Shown piece after piece: positions 6,843 through 15,348 of a stretch of DNA of 64,000 nucleotides; positions within the stretch are counted from its first letter, which is position 1, and each line of letters starts with the position of its first letter. The notes under the pieces were generated by a model. That model saw nothing but the letters and a program-made list of their open reading frames with translations, was not told where the DNA came from and made no database searches. Made by a program: the position numbers and the translations under genes. This stretch comes from an uncultured Kordiimonas sp. (lineage in GTDB: Bacteria; Pseudomonadota; Alphaproteobacteria; Sphingomonadales; Kordiimonadaceae): contig CANLMI010000001.1 in NCBI GenBank assembly GCA_947492375.1, positions 1,302,001-1,366,000 on the forward strand. Reading direction: 5' to 3'.

Positions 6843-7550
6843 ATGTCGTTTCGGATTGCACCATTCTTATTAGTTATCTTAAGCCTCTCATTTTCCAGCT
6901 TGACGCTTGCAAATAAAGATAATCTGGATGCTGAAACCGCGTATGGTCCTGCAATTGCCGTTAATAGCTATGAAGTTTTACGTAAAGGCAAAAAAATAGG
7001 CACTCACACCATCAGCTTTTACAACGACGGGGATACGTTGAAGGTTCTTGCTGAAACCAACATGAAGGTAAAAGTGCTCTTCATTACCGCCTTCAAATAT
7101 AAATATATCTCGGAGGAAACCTGGCAAAATGGTGAGCTTCTAAACGTAAAAACATCTGTCAATGATAATGGTAAAAAATTCTCTACTTTTGTGACGCGTA
7201 GCGGCGATGATTTCTTGATAAACACCAATGATCAGGAAACAAATATCAGCAATAATTGCATGACCACAAATCACTGGAACAAAACTGTTGTAAATTATGA
7301 TGCGCTATTAAACACCGTTACAGGTGATGTTATGCCTGTCAAAATCGATGCTGATACTAATGATGAAAATCGTTTCCTTGTTCGAGGTGACTTAAACATT
7401 GACACTTTTTATAATGATCGCGGCGACTGGTTAGGTATGGAATTTGAGCACCCCAAGGGCGGCAAAATTGAATTCCGCTGTCTGGACTGCAATAATACAC
7501 CAAAAGTAAACCCACCACGGGTTACCGCGGCACTCTTGACGAAATCATGA
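6843..7550 (+). CDS. DUF6134 family secreted protein
   Basis: 235 residues with a signal peptide (1-23, cleaved near LTLA-N). The mature part has NSYEVLRKGKKIGTHTISF and later ETWQNGELLNVKTSVNDNGK, the pattern of DUF6134 proteins, a beta-rich family often encoded with the ChrR/lipid-modification genes of alphaproteobacteria. Overlaps the SDR gene by 4 bases (ATGA), so the two are co-translated. A weak ECF-like promoter (TGATAA-18-TAATAT, 6752-6781) lies upstream. Probable periplasmic protein, role unknown. Confidence 0.6.
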   Translation: MSFRIAPFLLVILSLSFSSLTLANKDNLDAETAYGPAIAVNSYEVLRKGKKIGTHTISFYNDGDTLKVLAETNMKVKVLFITAFKYKYISEETWQNGELLNVKTSVNDNGKKFSTFVTRSGDDFLINTNDQETNISNNCMTTNHWNKTVVNYDALLNTVTGDVMPVKIDADTNDENRFLVRGDLNIDTFYNDRGDWLGMEFEHPKGGKIEFRCLDCNNTPKVNPPRVTAALLTKS

Positions 7551-8305
7551 AGCAAGAAACTATCTGGATAACAGGTGCAAGTTCAGGCATCGGCGAAACA
7601 CTTGCTTTAGAATACGTTAAACAAGGCCACATAGTATATGGCAGCGCTCGGTCAATTAAAAAACTGAATATGGTGAAGTCAAAAGCACAAGGCCTTTCCG
7701 GTGATTTTAGGCCGTTAGTGGTAGATGTGTGTGACTGTGATGCCATTATGGCAGGATACACAATACTAAAAGAACAAGTCGGTATTCCCCATAAAATTAT
7801 ACTAAATGCGGGAACCCACAAACCCACCTCTGCCAGTATGTTTTCCCTTAAAGATCATCGCATATTAATGGAAATAAACTATATGGGCGTCATGAATTGC
7901 CTTGATGTAGTATTACCGGATCTTTTGCACCGAAAGTCAGGGCAAATCGCTATTGTATCTTCAGTCGCTGGATATCGCGGCCTTCCAATGGCAAGTGGTT
8001 ACGGCGCATCAAAGGCAGCGCTGATTAACTTTTGTGAAAGTATAAAAGCTGAACTAGAGCAAAACGGAATTGACTTACGCCTGGTCAATCCCGGATTTAT
8101 AAAAACTCCATTGACCGACTTAAATGAATTTCCCATGCCGTTTTTGATGCCAGTTGAAGATGCGGTACAAAAACTGATCAAGGGTTTGGAGGGCAATCGT
8201 TTTGAAATCACTTTCCCAACCAGATTTGCTATTATAATGAAACTATTGAGGATGTTACCAAACTTTATTTATTTGCCCATTACACGCAAAATATTAAAGG
8301 GATAA
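7547..8305 (+). CDS. Short-chain dehydrogenase/reductase
   Basis: 252 residues, classical SDR. The NAD(P)-binding motif TGASSGIGE is at residues 9-17, NAG near 90, catalytic Ser in IVSSVAG, and YGASKAA gives the catalytic Tyr and Lys. The fold motif VNPGFIKTPL follows. The substrate is unknown. Position in the lipid-modification cluster suggests an acyl or polyketide-like substrate. An SDR of this kind is found in the RpoE-dependent cluster of Rhodobacter. No distinct terminator separates it from the convergent DUF3833 gene. Confidence 0.8.
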   Translation: MKQETIWITGASSGIGETLALEYVKQGHIVYGSARSIKKLNMVKSKAQGLSGDFRPLVVDVCDCDAIMAGYTILKEQVGIPHKIILNAGTHKPTSASMFSLKDHRILMEINYMGVMNCLDVVLPDLLHRKSGQIAIVSSVAGYRGLPMASGYGASKAALINFCESIKAELEQNGIDLRLVNPGFIKTPLTDLNEFPMPFLMPVEDAVQKLIKGLEGNRFEITFPTRFAIIMKLLRMLPNFIYLPITRKILKG

Positions 8306-8357
8306 CAGAGAGTTAAAGAACGAGACTAAGGCATTATCAGAATATCATGTTAAATAT

Positions 8358-8879
8358 TTAGCGTTTTGACGGGGGGCCAACTTTCTCGATAATATCTGTA
8401 CCAAGCCCAACCATATCCTTTGAAAATGAAATAAACACTGTCCCTAGCTTAATTCCCCACCTACGCACGGTAGCTTTATTCAATAAAACACCATTTGGCT
8501 GAAGAAACATCCAATCATCAAAGGCAACTTTCCATTCCCCACTACCAACAGAGAGATTAAAATCATATTTCCAGTTAAAACTGTTACCTGATATCCTCCC
8601 AACGGCGTTTCCTACAACATGGTCCGTTGTTCCAATATATTCACATGCGCCGACCTTCTCGACAACCCACCGCCGGTTCTCAACCTCGCCGTCAGAATAT
8701 AGAAAGTCTTCATCCAAAACCAATGATTTGCCATCCCACACCCCATCAATTTCGACAAGAAATTGCCTGCGCACTTTCCCGAAGCGATCTTCAAACAATC
8801 CATATGCTTTCGTCTTGCCTTGAAAATACTCCTCAAGCACAAAAGAAGGCGTCGTTAAATTTAAATCATGTATCGTCAT
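8358..8879 (-). CDS. DUF3833 family protein
   Basis: 173 residues. Motifs FVLEEYFQGKTKAYGLFEDRFGK, LVLDEDFLYSDGE and the WMFLQPNGVLLNKATVRRWGIKLG stretch match DUF3833, a family usually found with cyclopropane-synthase-like and DUF1365 genes. Many relatives are lipoproteins; here no lipobox or signal peptide is seen, which may mean a shorter cytoplasmic form. It is the last gene of the minus-strand lipid cluster, 95 bases downstream of the MFS gene. Confidence 0.65.
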   Translation of the reverse strand: MTIHDLNLTTPSFVLEEYFQGKTKAYGLFEDRFGKVRRQFLVEIDGVWDGKSLVLDEDFLYSDGEVENRRWVVEKVGACEYIGTTDHVVGNAVGRISGNSFNWKYDFNLSVGSGEWKVAFDDWMFLQPNGVLLNKATVRRWGIKLGTVFISFSKDMVGLGTDIIEKVGPPSKR

Positions 8880-8974
8880 GAGCTGTCAGCGTGTCCCGTT
8901 TGCGTCTTTAATTATGCAGACATTCCCCCAGAGGCGTTAATTTTGCGCTCTGTATCCGCATTTTTTATACGATT

Positions 8975-10267
8975 TTAACTGTTGATCAGATCACGCTCGC
9001 GCGGCCCGAAAGGAAAGCGCTTTAACAAGAAAACAGTAGGAATTTTGAAGATTACAGGAAGGCCAGCATACATAAGAGCAACAGCAAAACTATAGGCCGT
9101 ATTTTCAAATACGGCTTTTGCAAGCTCAAGAAATCCAAACGCAAACAAAACAGCAAACGCAAGTGCAAGCTTGCTCAAAACACCCCAACAGGCAAAGTGA
9201 ATACCGGTCAGGTCTTTACCTAACCGTATATTAGATAGATGGGTAATATCAGCTAGAATCGAGGGAGCTAATGCCAACTCCGCAGCCAGAGCAAAACCAG
9301 TAATAATACAAACCGCATAAAATCCATAGATTGCCCCACTGGGCAGAAATGCAGCCACAGGGAAAGCACAACATACTATCATAGTACTGGTTGCCATCAG
9401 GATATGCTTATATCGCCCCTTGGCCGCAACATTCCAAAAGGGCATGCCAACAACAGCCGCAGCAAAATACATAAATATCGACAAATTTTGTTCAGTTTCA
9501 GTGCCGCCAAGAACATTTGCTACATAAACAGGAAACAAAACCGAAGGAATTGCACTGGCTGTAGAGGTGAGAAACCAAATACTGAGTATTTTTTTCATCA
9601 ACGGTTGTGAAATCACATCTTTAAAGTCACTGAAACCCATACTGCGCTTATCAGGCTTCTTGATGTCAGGTTTTCTCTCAGGCACAAAAACTATCAAACA
9701 CATTAAGCTAACAAACCCAAACGGTAAGATATATATTGGAATTGATTTAATGATCGGGCCGTCGATTAGCAAAGGCAAAGAAAGAGCTGATAACATCCCG
9801 ATCAATGAGCATGCTTCTCTAACCGAAACAAAGGATGTTTTTGCATCATACCCATTCGCGATATCAGCACCGAGCGCCAGATACGGAACCATTATAAATG
9901 TCCAGCCAATATATAATATTGCTGACCAAATGCCCAGATACCCAATAGTTACAGAGGCATCAGCCGCCGCCAGTTTATAGAGTGCAAACCCGGCAATCAC
10001 TCCACCCAAAAACATCCATATTTTTCGCTGGCTACCAAAAAAGCTATAACGGTCGCTGACATATCCTGCTACAGGGTCACTAATCACATCAAATAACCGG
10101 GATATAAAAAGGGCTATTCCAACGCTCAGAAACCCCAGTCCCAAATCCTCTGCGTAATATTCTGGCAAAAACACCGCAAAGGGGATCAAAGGAAAAGAAA
10201 GAGCAATAGCAGGTAAGCCATAGAAGAACAAATGCACTAAGCTTGGTTTTGTGTTCTGTTTTTGCAT
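8975..10267 (-). CDS. MFS transporter of the GPH (MelB-like) type
   Basis: 430 residues from ATG 10267, chosen over a TTG at 10294. About twelve hydrophobic segments. The N-terminal loop SRLFDVISDPVAGYVSDR (around residues 43-60) is the signature of glycoside-pentoside-hexuronide:cation symporters, followed by GSQRKIWMFLG. A GPH-type transporter is a standard member of ChrR-associated lipid clusters, where it may move a lipid precursor or flip a product rather than carry sugar; this is inference. The CFA-like gene ends 17 bases upstream of this start. Confidence 0.8.
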   Translation of the reverse strand: MQKQNTKPSLVHLFFYGLPAIALSFPLIPFAVFLPEYYAEDLGLGFLSVGIALFISRLFDVISDPVAGYVSDRYSFFGSQRKIWMFLGGVIAGFALYKLAAADASVTIGYLGIWSAILYIGWTFIMVPYLALGADIANGYDAKTSFVSVREACSLIGMLSALSLPLLIDGPIIKSIPIYILPFGFVSLMCLIVFVPERKPDIKKPDKRSMGFSDFKDVISQPLMKKILSIWFLTSTASAIPSVLFPVYVANVLGGTETEQNLSIFMYFAAAVVGMPFWNVAAKGRYKHILMATSTMIVCCAFPVAAFLPSGAIYGFYAVCIITGFALAAELALAPSILADITHLSNIRLGKDLTGIHFACWGVLSKLALAFAVLFAFGFLELAKAVFENTAYSFAVALMYAGLPVIFKIPTVFLLKRFPFGPRERDLINS

Positions 10268-10283
10268 GAAAATCCGTATTCTT

Positions 10284-11510
10284 TTATTTTGCAATCACAT
10301 ATTGAACAACATCGATTGTTTTTTGACGGAAACCAGCTTCACAATATCCCAAATAGAACCGCCACATATTAATAAACCTCTGGTCAAACCCCTGCTCTTT
10401 GATAGCTTCAAGCTTCATATCAAATGAGTCTAGCCATTTTTTCAGAGTATCCGCATAGCCAAGGCCGAACTCAAATTTATTGTCGAGCTTTAACCGTGCC
10501 ATACGAAACTGCTCTTCCAGAATGCGGTCGGATGGTAACATGCCGCCAGGAAAGATATATTTTTGGATAAAATCAACATTATCACGGTAAGCATCAAATT
10601 TATGATCATCGATTGTGATAACCTGAATGCCTGCTTTACCACCCGGCTTTAACAGGCTTTTGACTTTAGTAAAATACCCTTCCCAAAAGCTCTCGCCAAC
10701 CGCTTCAAGCATTTCAATAGATACGATATGGTCAAAGGTGCCCTTCACATCACGGTAATCACAAAGCTCCATTTTGGCCAAATCACTTAGCCCCGCTGTT
10801 CGAAGCCTTTTGTTTGCATAGTCCAACTGCTCAACCGATAAAGTCACGCCAGTAACCATACAGCCGTATTCTTTTGCAGCAAATTCAGCAAACCCGCCCC
10901 AGCCACAACCAATTTCAAGCACATGATCACCGCGTTGAATACCAACGGCTTCAGCAAGTGCTCGATATTTTTCCTGTTGCGCTTCATACAATGTCATTGA
11001 CGGCGACCGAAACAAAGCTGCGGAATACGTCATGCTTTTATCAAGCCATAACTGATAAAAATCATTCCCCAAGTCATAGTGAAAAGAGATGTTTTTACGG
11101 CTACCTGTTCTGGTATTACGATTAAACACATGTTTAATTTTATTTAGAAAGCTCGCCCCCTTCGCAAGCGACAGTTTACTCTCCAGATGATCCATATTGG
11201 CTGCTAGAACGAGAAGAAGATTACTGATATCAGTTGTTGTCCATTTACCAGCCATGTAGCTTTCTGCAAGCCCGATTGCACCGCCGCGCATAATGTCCGA
11301 AACCGCTGACCATTCCAGTATTTGCATATCCGCCCGACCAATATACTTTGCACCGCGCTCAACACCGTTAAAGGTTCGCTGTCCCCCCGAAGGAAAAGAG
11401 ACAGAAACCGAACCAACCTGCATATGTTTCATCACTGCTGAAAAGATTTTTTCACGAGCATCAAAAATAGTTTTTGAGCGTTGTTTGCGAATATTGATTG
11501 TATCAACCAT
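10284..11510 (-). CDS. Cyclopropane-fatty-acyl-phospholipid synthase-like SAM methyltransferase
   Basis: 408 residues from ATG 11510, which overlaps the DUF1365 stop by 8 bases (ATGGTTGA). SAM motif I is VLEIGCGWGGFAEFAA, preceded by ISFHYDLGNDFYQLWLDKSMTYSAALF, both typical of the CFA synthase/CmaA family. MLEAVGESFWEGYFTKVKSLLKPGG also matches. It methylates acyl chains of membrane phospholipids. In Rhodobacter, RpoE-controlled relatives of this enzyme act in singlet-oxygen stress and a relative works in furan fatty acid synthesis. A true cyclopropane synthase is the alternative. Confidence 0.88.
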   Translation of the reverse strand: MVDTINIRKQRSKTIFDAREKIFSAVMKHMQVGSVSVSFPSGGQRTFNGVERGAKYIGRADMQILEWSAVSDIMRGGAIGLAESYMAGKWTTTDISNLLLVLAANMDHLESKLSLAKGASFLNKIKHVFNRNTRTGSRKNISFHYDLGNDFYQLWLDKSMTYSAALFRSPSMTLYEAQQEKYRALAEAVGIQRGDHVLEIGCGWGGFAEFAAKEYGCMVTGVTLSVEQLDYANKRLRTAGLSDLAKMELCDYRDVKGTFDHIVSIEMLEAVGESFWEGYFTKVKSLLKPGGKAGIQVITIDDHKFDAYRDNVDFIQKYIFPGGMLPSDRILEEQFRMARLKLDNKFEFGLGYADTLKKWLDSFDMKLEAIKEQGFDQRFINMWRFYLGYCEAGFRQKTIDVVQYVIAK

Positions 11511-12327
11511 GATTGATCTCTTTTTCTTTTGTTTGTTGGTTCGTGAAGGAATAAGCCTCGCTGGGTGGCTCGGGTTTTGTGTATATTTTAATGCCTTTGA
11601 TCCACAATTTAAGGGCTTGAAAATGGATGGCAGCCATAGCCTTAAATGTAACAAGCGGAATCTTGAACAAAAGCCCAAGCAAAACCCGATTTCTCAAGGC
11701 ATGAGCTTTACAATTTAAAGCCGCGCTAAAGTGTCTGGATTGTGCATCACTATCATAGTCAATAGTTAGTGACAGGTTATCGGGCGTTATAGTCGATTTG
11801 AATGTGTACTCCCCCTCAACTTTAAAAAAGGGAGATACATGGAAATGTTTTTTTGCATGATGGGAAGGTACTTGTTCACCACACCTATTATCAAATGCAA
11901 AGGCGTATGTATGGCGTTCCCCAAAAGTATTATGAACTTCATAAAGCGATGCAACCTGAGCCCCTGAAATATCATAACAATAATAAACCGTAATGGGGTT
12001 GAAACTGTATCCAAACACCTTTGGCATGGTGAGCATCATAATCTTGGATACAGCCAAGTTGGGCAGCAAGTCTTTTAAGCTTTGTTGCACTCTCTTCTTA
12101 AGGCTGACCTTAAGATTATCTGTATTTTCATGTCCATAATCTGTTTGATACACAGAAAAAATATTGAACCGATCCAGCGACAAACACCAAGGTAGCCTCT
12201 TATCGTTTGAAAAATCATCAAGGTCTAATAGCAGGTAAAAGATAGGGTACTGAAAGCTATGAACTTTGGGCCTAAAACGCTTATGCCATATTGTACCGGA
12301 AAAAACTTTTGACCCAGAAAATGCCAT
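11503..12327 (-). CDS. DUF1365 domain protein
   Basis: 274 residues. MAFSGSKVFSGTIWHKRFRP and the FGYSFNPITVYYCYD motif with HNTFGERHTYAF are diagnostic for DUF1365, a family nearly always sandwiched between an FAD-dependent oxidoreductase and a CFA-like methyltransferase, as here. Biochemical role unproved in most species; linked to lipid modification. Start ATG overlaps the upstream stop by one base (TAATG) and its own stop overlaps the next start, so the three genes are translationally coupled. Confidence 0.85.
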   Translation of the reverse strand: MAFSGSKVFSGTIWHKRFRPKVHSFQYPIFYLLLDLDDFSNDKRLPWCLSLDRFNIFSVYQTDYGHENTDNLKVSLKKRVQQSLKDLLPNLAVSKIMMLTMPKVFGYSFNPITVYYCYDISGAQVASLYEVHNTFGERHTYAFAFDNRCGEQVPSHHAKKHFHVSPFFKVEGEYTFKSTITPDNLSLTIDYDSDAQSRHFSAALNCKAHALRNRVLLGLLFKIPLVTFKAMAAIHFQALKLWIKGIKIYTKPEPPSEAYSFTNQQTKEKEINHG

Positions 12328-13706
12328 TATGCCAACGCCTCTGATGGCAAAACAATTAAATCATCAAATCCTATTCTTGCATTCTGCCCCTCTTTTTGCC
12401 ACGGGCGACGAATACCGCACAACATTTCAGCAACAGCAAGGCCAGATTGTATCCCATCTTCATGAAATCCGTCGCCTAAATATGCACCGCAGAACCACAT
12501 ATTTTGTTGACCTTGCAAGTCCCATACTTTCGATCTTGCCTGCATAGCCATAGTATCCATTACAGGGTGTTCATATTCGTATTTACCAAGAATAGTAGCC
12601 GGATCAATTTCTCGCGTTGGATTTAGTGTAACAATTACAGGGGTTTCAACAGGTAATGGTTGCAACAAGTTCATCCAGTATGAAATAGCTGGATCACCCT
12701 GCTCACCATCAGGGTGTTCGATATAATTCCAACTAGCCCAAGCTTTTTGTCGTTTCGGTAAATGAGAAATGTCAGTATGTAAAATAACAGAATTCGCGCG
12801 GTATTTAAGGTTAGAGAATACTGCCTGTTGGATATGAGACGGACTTTCAATCAGATTGATCGCCTGATCAGAATGGCAAGCAAAGATGACTTCATCAAAT
12901 TCCTGAGTGCCATCGGCAAACTTCAGTATAATGCTATCTTTGCTGCGCTGCACCGCCTTGATTTGGCTATTCAGATGAACTTCCCGTTTTAGGCTTGATG
13001 TGATTTTTTTCACATATTCACGACTACCTTTCACAACAGTTCGCCATTCAGGGCGATCTGATATTTGTGTAAGGCCGTGATTACTAAAAAACTTCAAAAA
13101 AGCCCTCGCGGGAAAATCCAGAATATCCACGCTGTCAGATGACCATATGGCAGCCCCCATCGGTGCAAGATGATATTGTATAAAATGCCGTGAATACCCC
13201 CTGCCCTCCAAAAGCTCTCCCAAAGTTAAGTCATCTATTGATGGATCAGATAAAAATTCTGGTGTCTCTTTGTAAAACTTCAAGATACCCCGTATCATCG
13301 ACCAGAATTTAGGGCGGAATAGATTTGCAGGCTGTGCAAGCAAGCCGGCATTATCACCGCCAGAATATTCAAACCCGCCATCATCCATAGAAACCGAAAA
13401 CGACATATCGGTTTTTACTGTTTCCACATTTAAAGCTTCAAACAAAGCCGACAAATTTGGATAATTTGGAGGATTAAATACAATAAAGCCGGTATCAACA
13501 GGAAACTCTACGCCGTTTACTACAACATCAACGGTATGACTGTGCCCCCCCACATAATCATTGATTTCAAACACGGTAACGTCGAACGTTTTATCTAGTA
13601 ACCACGCCGCCGAAAGGCCAGAAATTCCAGATCCAATAATCGCTACTCTTTTCTGGCTAGATGACTGATCAGGCTGTAATTCAAAGGGGGCCATACATTT
13701 TCTCAT
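12327..13706 (-). CDS. NAD(P)/FAD-dependent oxidoreductase (amine-oxidase fold)
   Basis: 459 residues. The Rossmann motif VAIIGSGISGLSAAWLL occurs at residues 21-37, then VTVFEINDYVGGHSHTV, and VDTGFIVFNPPNYPNL. The C-terminal FAD motif is near WFCGAYLGDGFHEDGIQSG. This is the flavoprotein that heads DUF1365/CFA operons; it probably desaturates or oxidises an acyl chain. The furan fatty acid pathway uses a related oxidoreductase, but assignment to that step is a guess. It is the first gene of the minus-strand operon and is divergent from the sigma factor gene. A second possible ATG lies at 13694. Confidence 0.82.
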   Translation of the reverse strand: MRKCMAPFELQPDQSSSQKRVAIIGSGISGLSAAWLLDKTFDVTVFEINDYVGGHSHTVDVVVNGVEFPVDTGFIVFNPPNYPNLSALFEALNVETVKTDMSFSVSMDDGGFEYSGGDNAGLLAQPANLFRPKFWSMIRGILKFYKETPEFLSDPSIDDLTLGELLEGRGYSRHFIQYHLAPMGAAIWSSDSVDILDFPARAFLKFFSNHGLTQISDRPEWRTVVKGSREYVKKITSSLKREVHLNSQIKAVQRSKDSIILKFADGTQEFDEVIFACHSDQAINLIESPSHIQQAVFSNLKYRANSVILHTDISHLPKRQKAWASWNYIEHPDGEQGDPAISYWMNLLQPLPVETPVIVTLNPTREIDPATILGKYEYEHPVMDTMAMQARSKVWDLQGQQNMWFCGAYLGDGFHEDGIQSGLAVAEMLCGIRRPWQKEGQNARIGFDDLIVLPSEALA

Positions 13707-13770
13707 TCTAAAGTCATCGGTGACATTATACCGTTAATTGTGCGCCGAATTGTCACACATCACTATGCAT

Positions 13771-13800
13771 TCCCTACGAACCAGATTTACCGCCAGATCA
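13771..13800 (-). promoter_or_regulatory. Possible ECF-type promoter of the lipid operon
   Basis: On the minus strand TGATCT (13800-13795) is followed after 18 bases by TAGGGA (13776-13771), about 65 bases before the flavoprotein start. The -35 resembles the RpoE/ChrR-type TGATCC element on the opposite strand; the -10 is poor. Confidence 0.3.
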
Positions 13801-13833
13801 TTAAAAACGAGAGATATCTTTTTTGCATTCGCA

Positions 13834-13863
13834 TGATCCATTAAATGGCTATTGACGTAATAA
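13834..13863 (+). promoter_or_regulatory. ECF sigma autoregulatory promoter (TGATCC-N18-TAATAA)
   Basis: TGATCC (13834-13839), an 18-base spacer, and TAATAA (13858-13863) match the promoter form known for Rhodobacter RpoE (ChrR-controlled). Transcription would begin near 13870, which lies downstream of the ATG at 13868 and so argues for the later GTG start at 13994. Confidence 0.6.
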
Positions 13864-13993
13864 AATCATGCAAACAATAAACGCAAAAATTGATATACAA
13901 ACCATACCAAGTCATGGTCATGTGCCTGAACGCTTGACACGGCAGAAGCCAAGTGTGAAACATTGCGACATCAGCAATCGCAAAGGGCTGCTC

Positions 13994-14560
13994 GTGACAT
14001 CAAAACCGACTTCAGACAAAGTTACACACGAAGACCTGGTTCTTAAAATAGCGCGTGAACGTGATAGATTTGCCTTCAAACAGGTATTTGCTCATTTTGC
14101 CCCAAGGGTAAAATCGTACCTGCTTAAGCTAGGGTTGGATGATCACAAAGCGGAAGATTTAGCGCAAGACGTCTTGGTAACCGTTTGGATAAAAGCCGAG
14201 CAGTTTGACCCTAAAAAAGCAAAGCTATCAACTTGGATATTCAGAATATCAAGAAATAAGTTCATTGATTTAACCCGCAAGCAAAAATATCCGGAAGTTA
14301 ACGCCGATGACCATCTAACTGACATGGTCGCTCCAGAAGAGACTGACCGCCCTGTGGAGGCGATGCAAACAGCATCAATTGTTTCTTCTGCCATGACAAA
14401 ACTTAATCCAGATCAGCAGAGAGTGATCAAACTGTCATTTTATGAAGAAATGTCTCACTCGGAAATCTCGGCGCATCTTTCACTTCCCTTGGGGACAGTA
14501 AAGTCCAGAATAAGAATGGCCTTTCAGGCACTACGTAGAGAGTTAGGAGAAAAAGAATGA
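13994..14560 (+). CDS. ECF RNA polymerase sigma factor, RpoE/ChrR (ECF11-like) group
   Basis: 188 residues from GTG 13994, preceded by AAAGGG six bases upstream. An ATG at 13868 gives a 230-residue form, but its extra 42 residues look non-conserved and the autoregulatory promoter would start transcription after it. Region 2 contains HKAEDLAQDVLVTVWIKA and STWIFRISRNKFID; region 4 has LNPDQQRVIKLSFYEEMSHSEIS and GTVKSRIRMAFQALRREL. It directs transcription of its own gene and probably the divergent lipid operon when released by ChrR. It overlaps chrR by 4 bases (ATGA). Singlet oxygen is the known signal in the family. Confidence 0.88.
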   Translation: MTSKPTSDKVTHEDLVLKIARERDRFAFKQVFAHFAPRVKSYLLKLGLDDHKAEDLAQDVLVTVWIKAEQFDPKKAKLSTWIFRISRNKFIDLTRKQKYPEVNADDHLTDMVAPEETDRPVEAMQTASIVSSAMTKLNPDQQRVIKLSFYEEMSHSEISAHLSLPLGTVKSRIRMAFQALRRELGEKE

Positions 14561-15213
14561 AACCAAATGGTCTCATTCCAGATGAATGGCTTGTATCATA
14601 TGCAGCAGGCGCATTAAGTGAAGCACACGCGCTTCTTGTTGCGACGCATGCAGAATATCATCCAGAGTTAAAAGATAAAATACAAGAGGCGGAAGATATC
14701 GGCGGAGCAATTGTCAATGATGTCGAACCTGTTTCTCTTTCCAATGATGCGCTGGACAACGTTCTTGCACGTCTGGACACCACACCAGCAGAAAAACATT
14801 CTGTCACTGACCAAGAAATAAAAACGAGCACACTGCCACGTCCACTTGCAGACTATATAAATTGCGACCTAACAGACCTAAAATGGCGAATGATGGGCCC
14901 CGGCATGTCACAGGTACGACTATGGACAGGCCCAGATGACGAGCGTTTATGGCTTTTAAAAGCACGTGGCGGCACCGAAATACCAAAACATGATCACAGC
15001 GGCAATGAAATGACACTCGTGCTTAAAGGTGGCTACAAAGTTGGTGAGCATCATTATACTGTTGGGCAAATCGAGCTTGCAGATAGCGAAACAACCGAGC
15101 ACCAACCCGTCATAGATCAAGGCGAGGACTGTGTGTGTCTTGTTGTAACAGAAGCCCCTATCAAACTTCACAGCTTTATCGGCAAAATGATACAGCCATT
15201 CATAGGTTTGTAA
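14557..15213 (+). CDS. chrR: ChrR-type anti-sigma factor with cupin domain; zinc ligands altered
   Basis: 218 residues, the length of Rhodobacter ChrR. The N-terminal anti-sigma part has LVSYAAGALSEAHALLVATH; the C-terminal cupin has HDHSGNE (His145, His147, Glu151) and EHQP (His182), so all cupin metal ligands are present. In the N-terminal ZAS domain only His31 is kept: positions that hold Cys35 and Cys38 in Rhodobacter are His35 and Leu38, and the early His is Ile. The anti-sigma domain may therefore not hold zinc in the usual way. It sequesters the sigma factor encoded just before it until oxidative (singlet oxygen) stress. Confidence 0.85.
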   Translation: MKPNGLIPDEWLVSYAAGALSEAHALLVATHAEYHPELKDKIQEAEDIGGAIVNDVEPVSLSNDALDNVLARLDTTPAEKHSVTDQEIKTSTLPRPLADYINCDLTDLKWRMMGPGMSQVRLWTGPDDERLWLLKARGGTEIPKHDHSGNEMTLVLKGGYKVGEHHYTVGQIELADSETTEHQPVIDQGEDCVCLVVTEAPIKLHSFIGKMIQPFIGL

Positions 15214-15348
15214 GCATACAGCACAATAGAACATGCTATGAGTGCACAGGGCTTTCTATCACTGCTCTTTCAACAATCCGACAGGCAATAATCACCATAG
15301 CGCTGGCAACAAGGTTTCCTGAATAGGCCCCCATCGCCAGCACCAGTT

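Noticed and set aside
11302-11678. N-terminal extension of the CFA-like methyltransferase frame to 11678
   Set aside because: Extra residues overlap the DUF1365 gene and are not CFA-like; the ATG at 11510 gives coupled translation.
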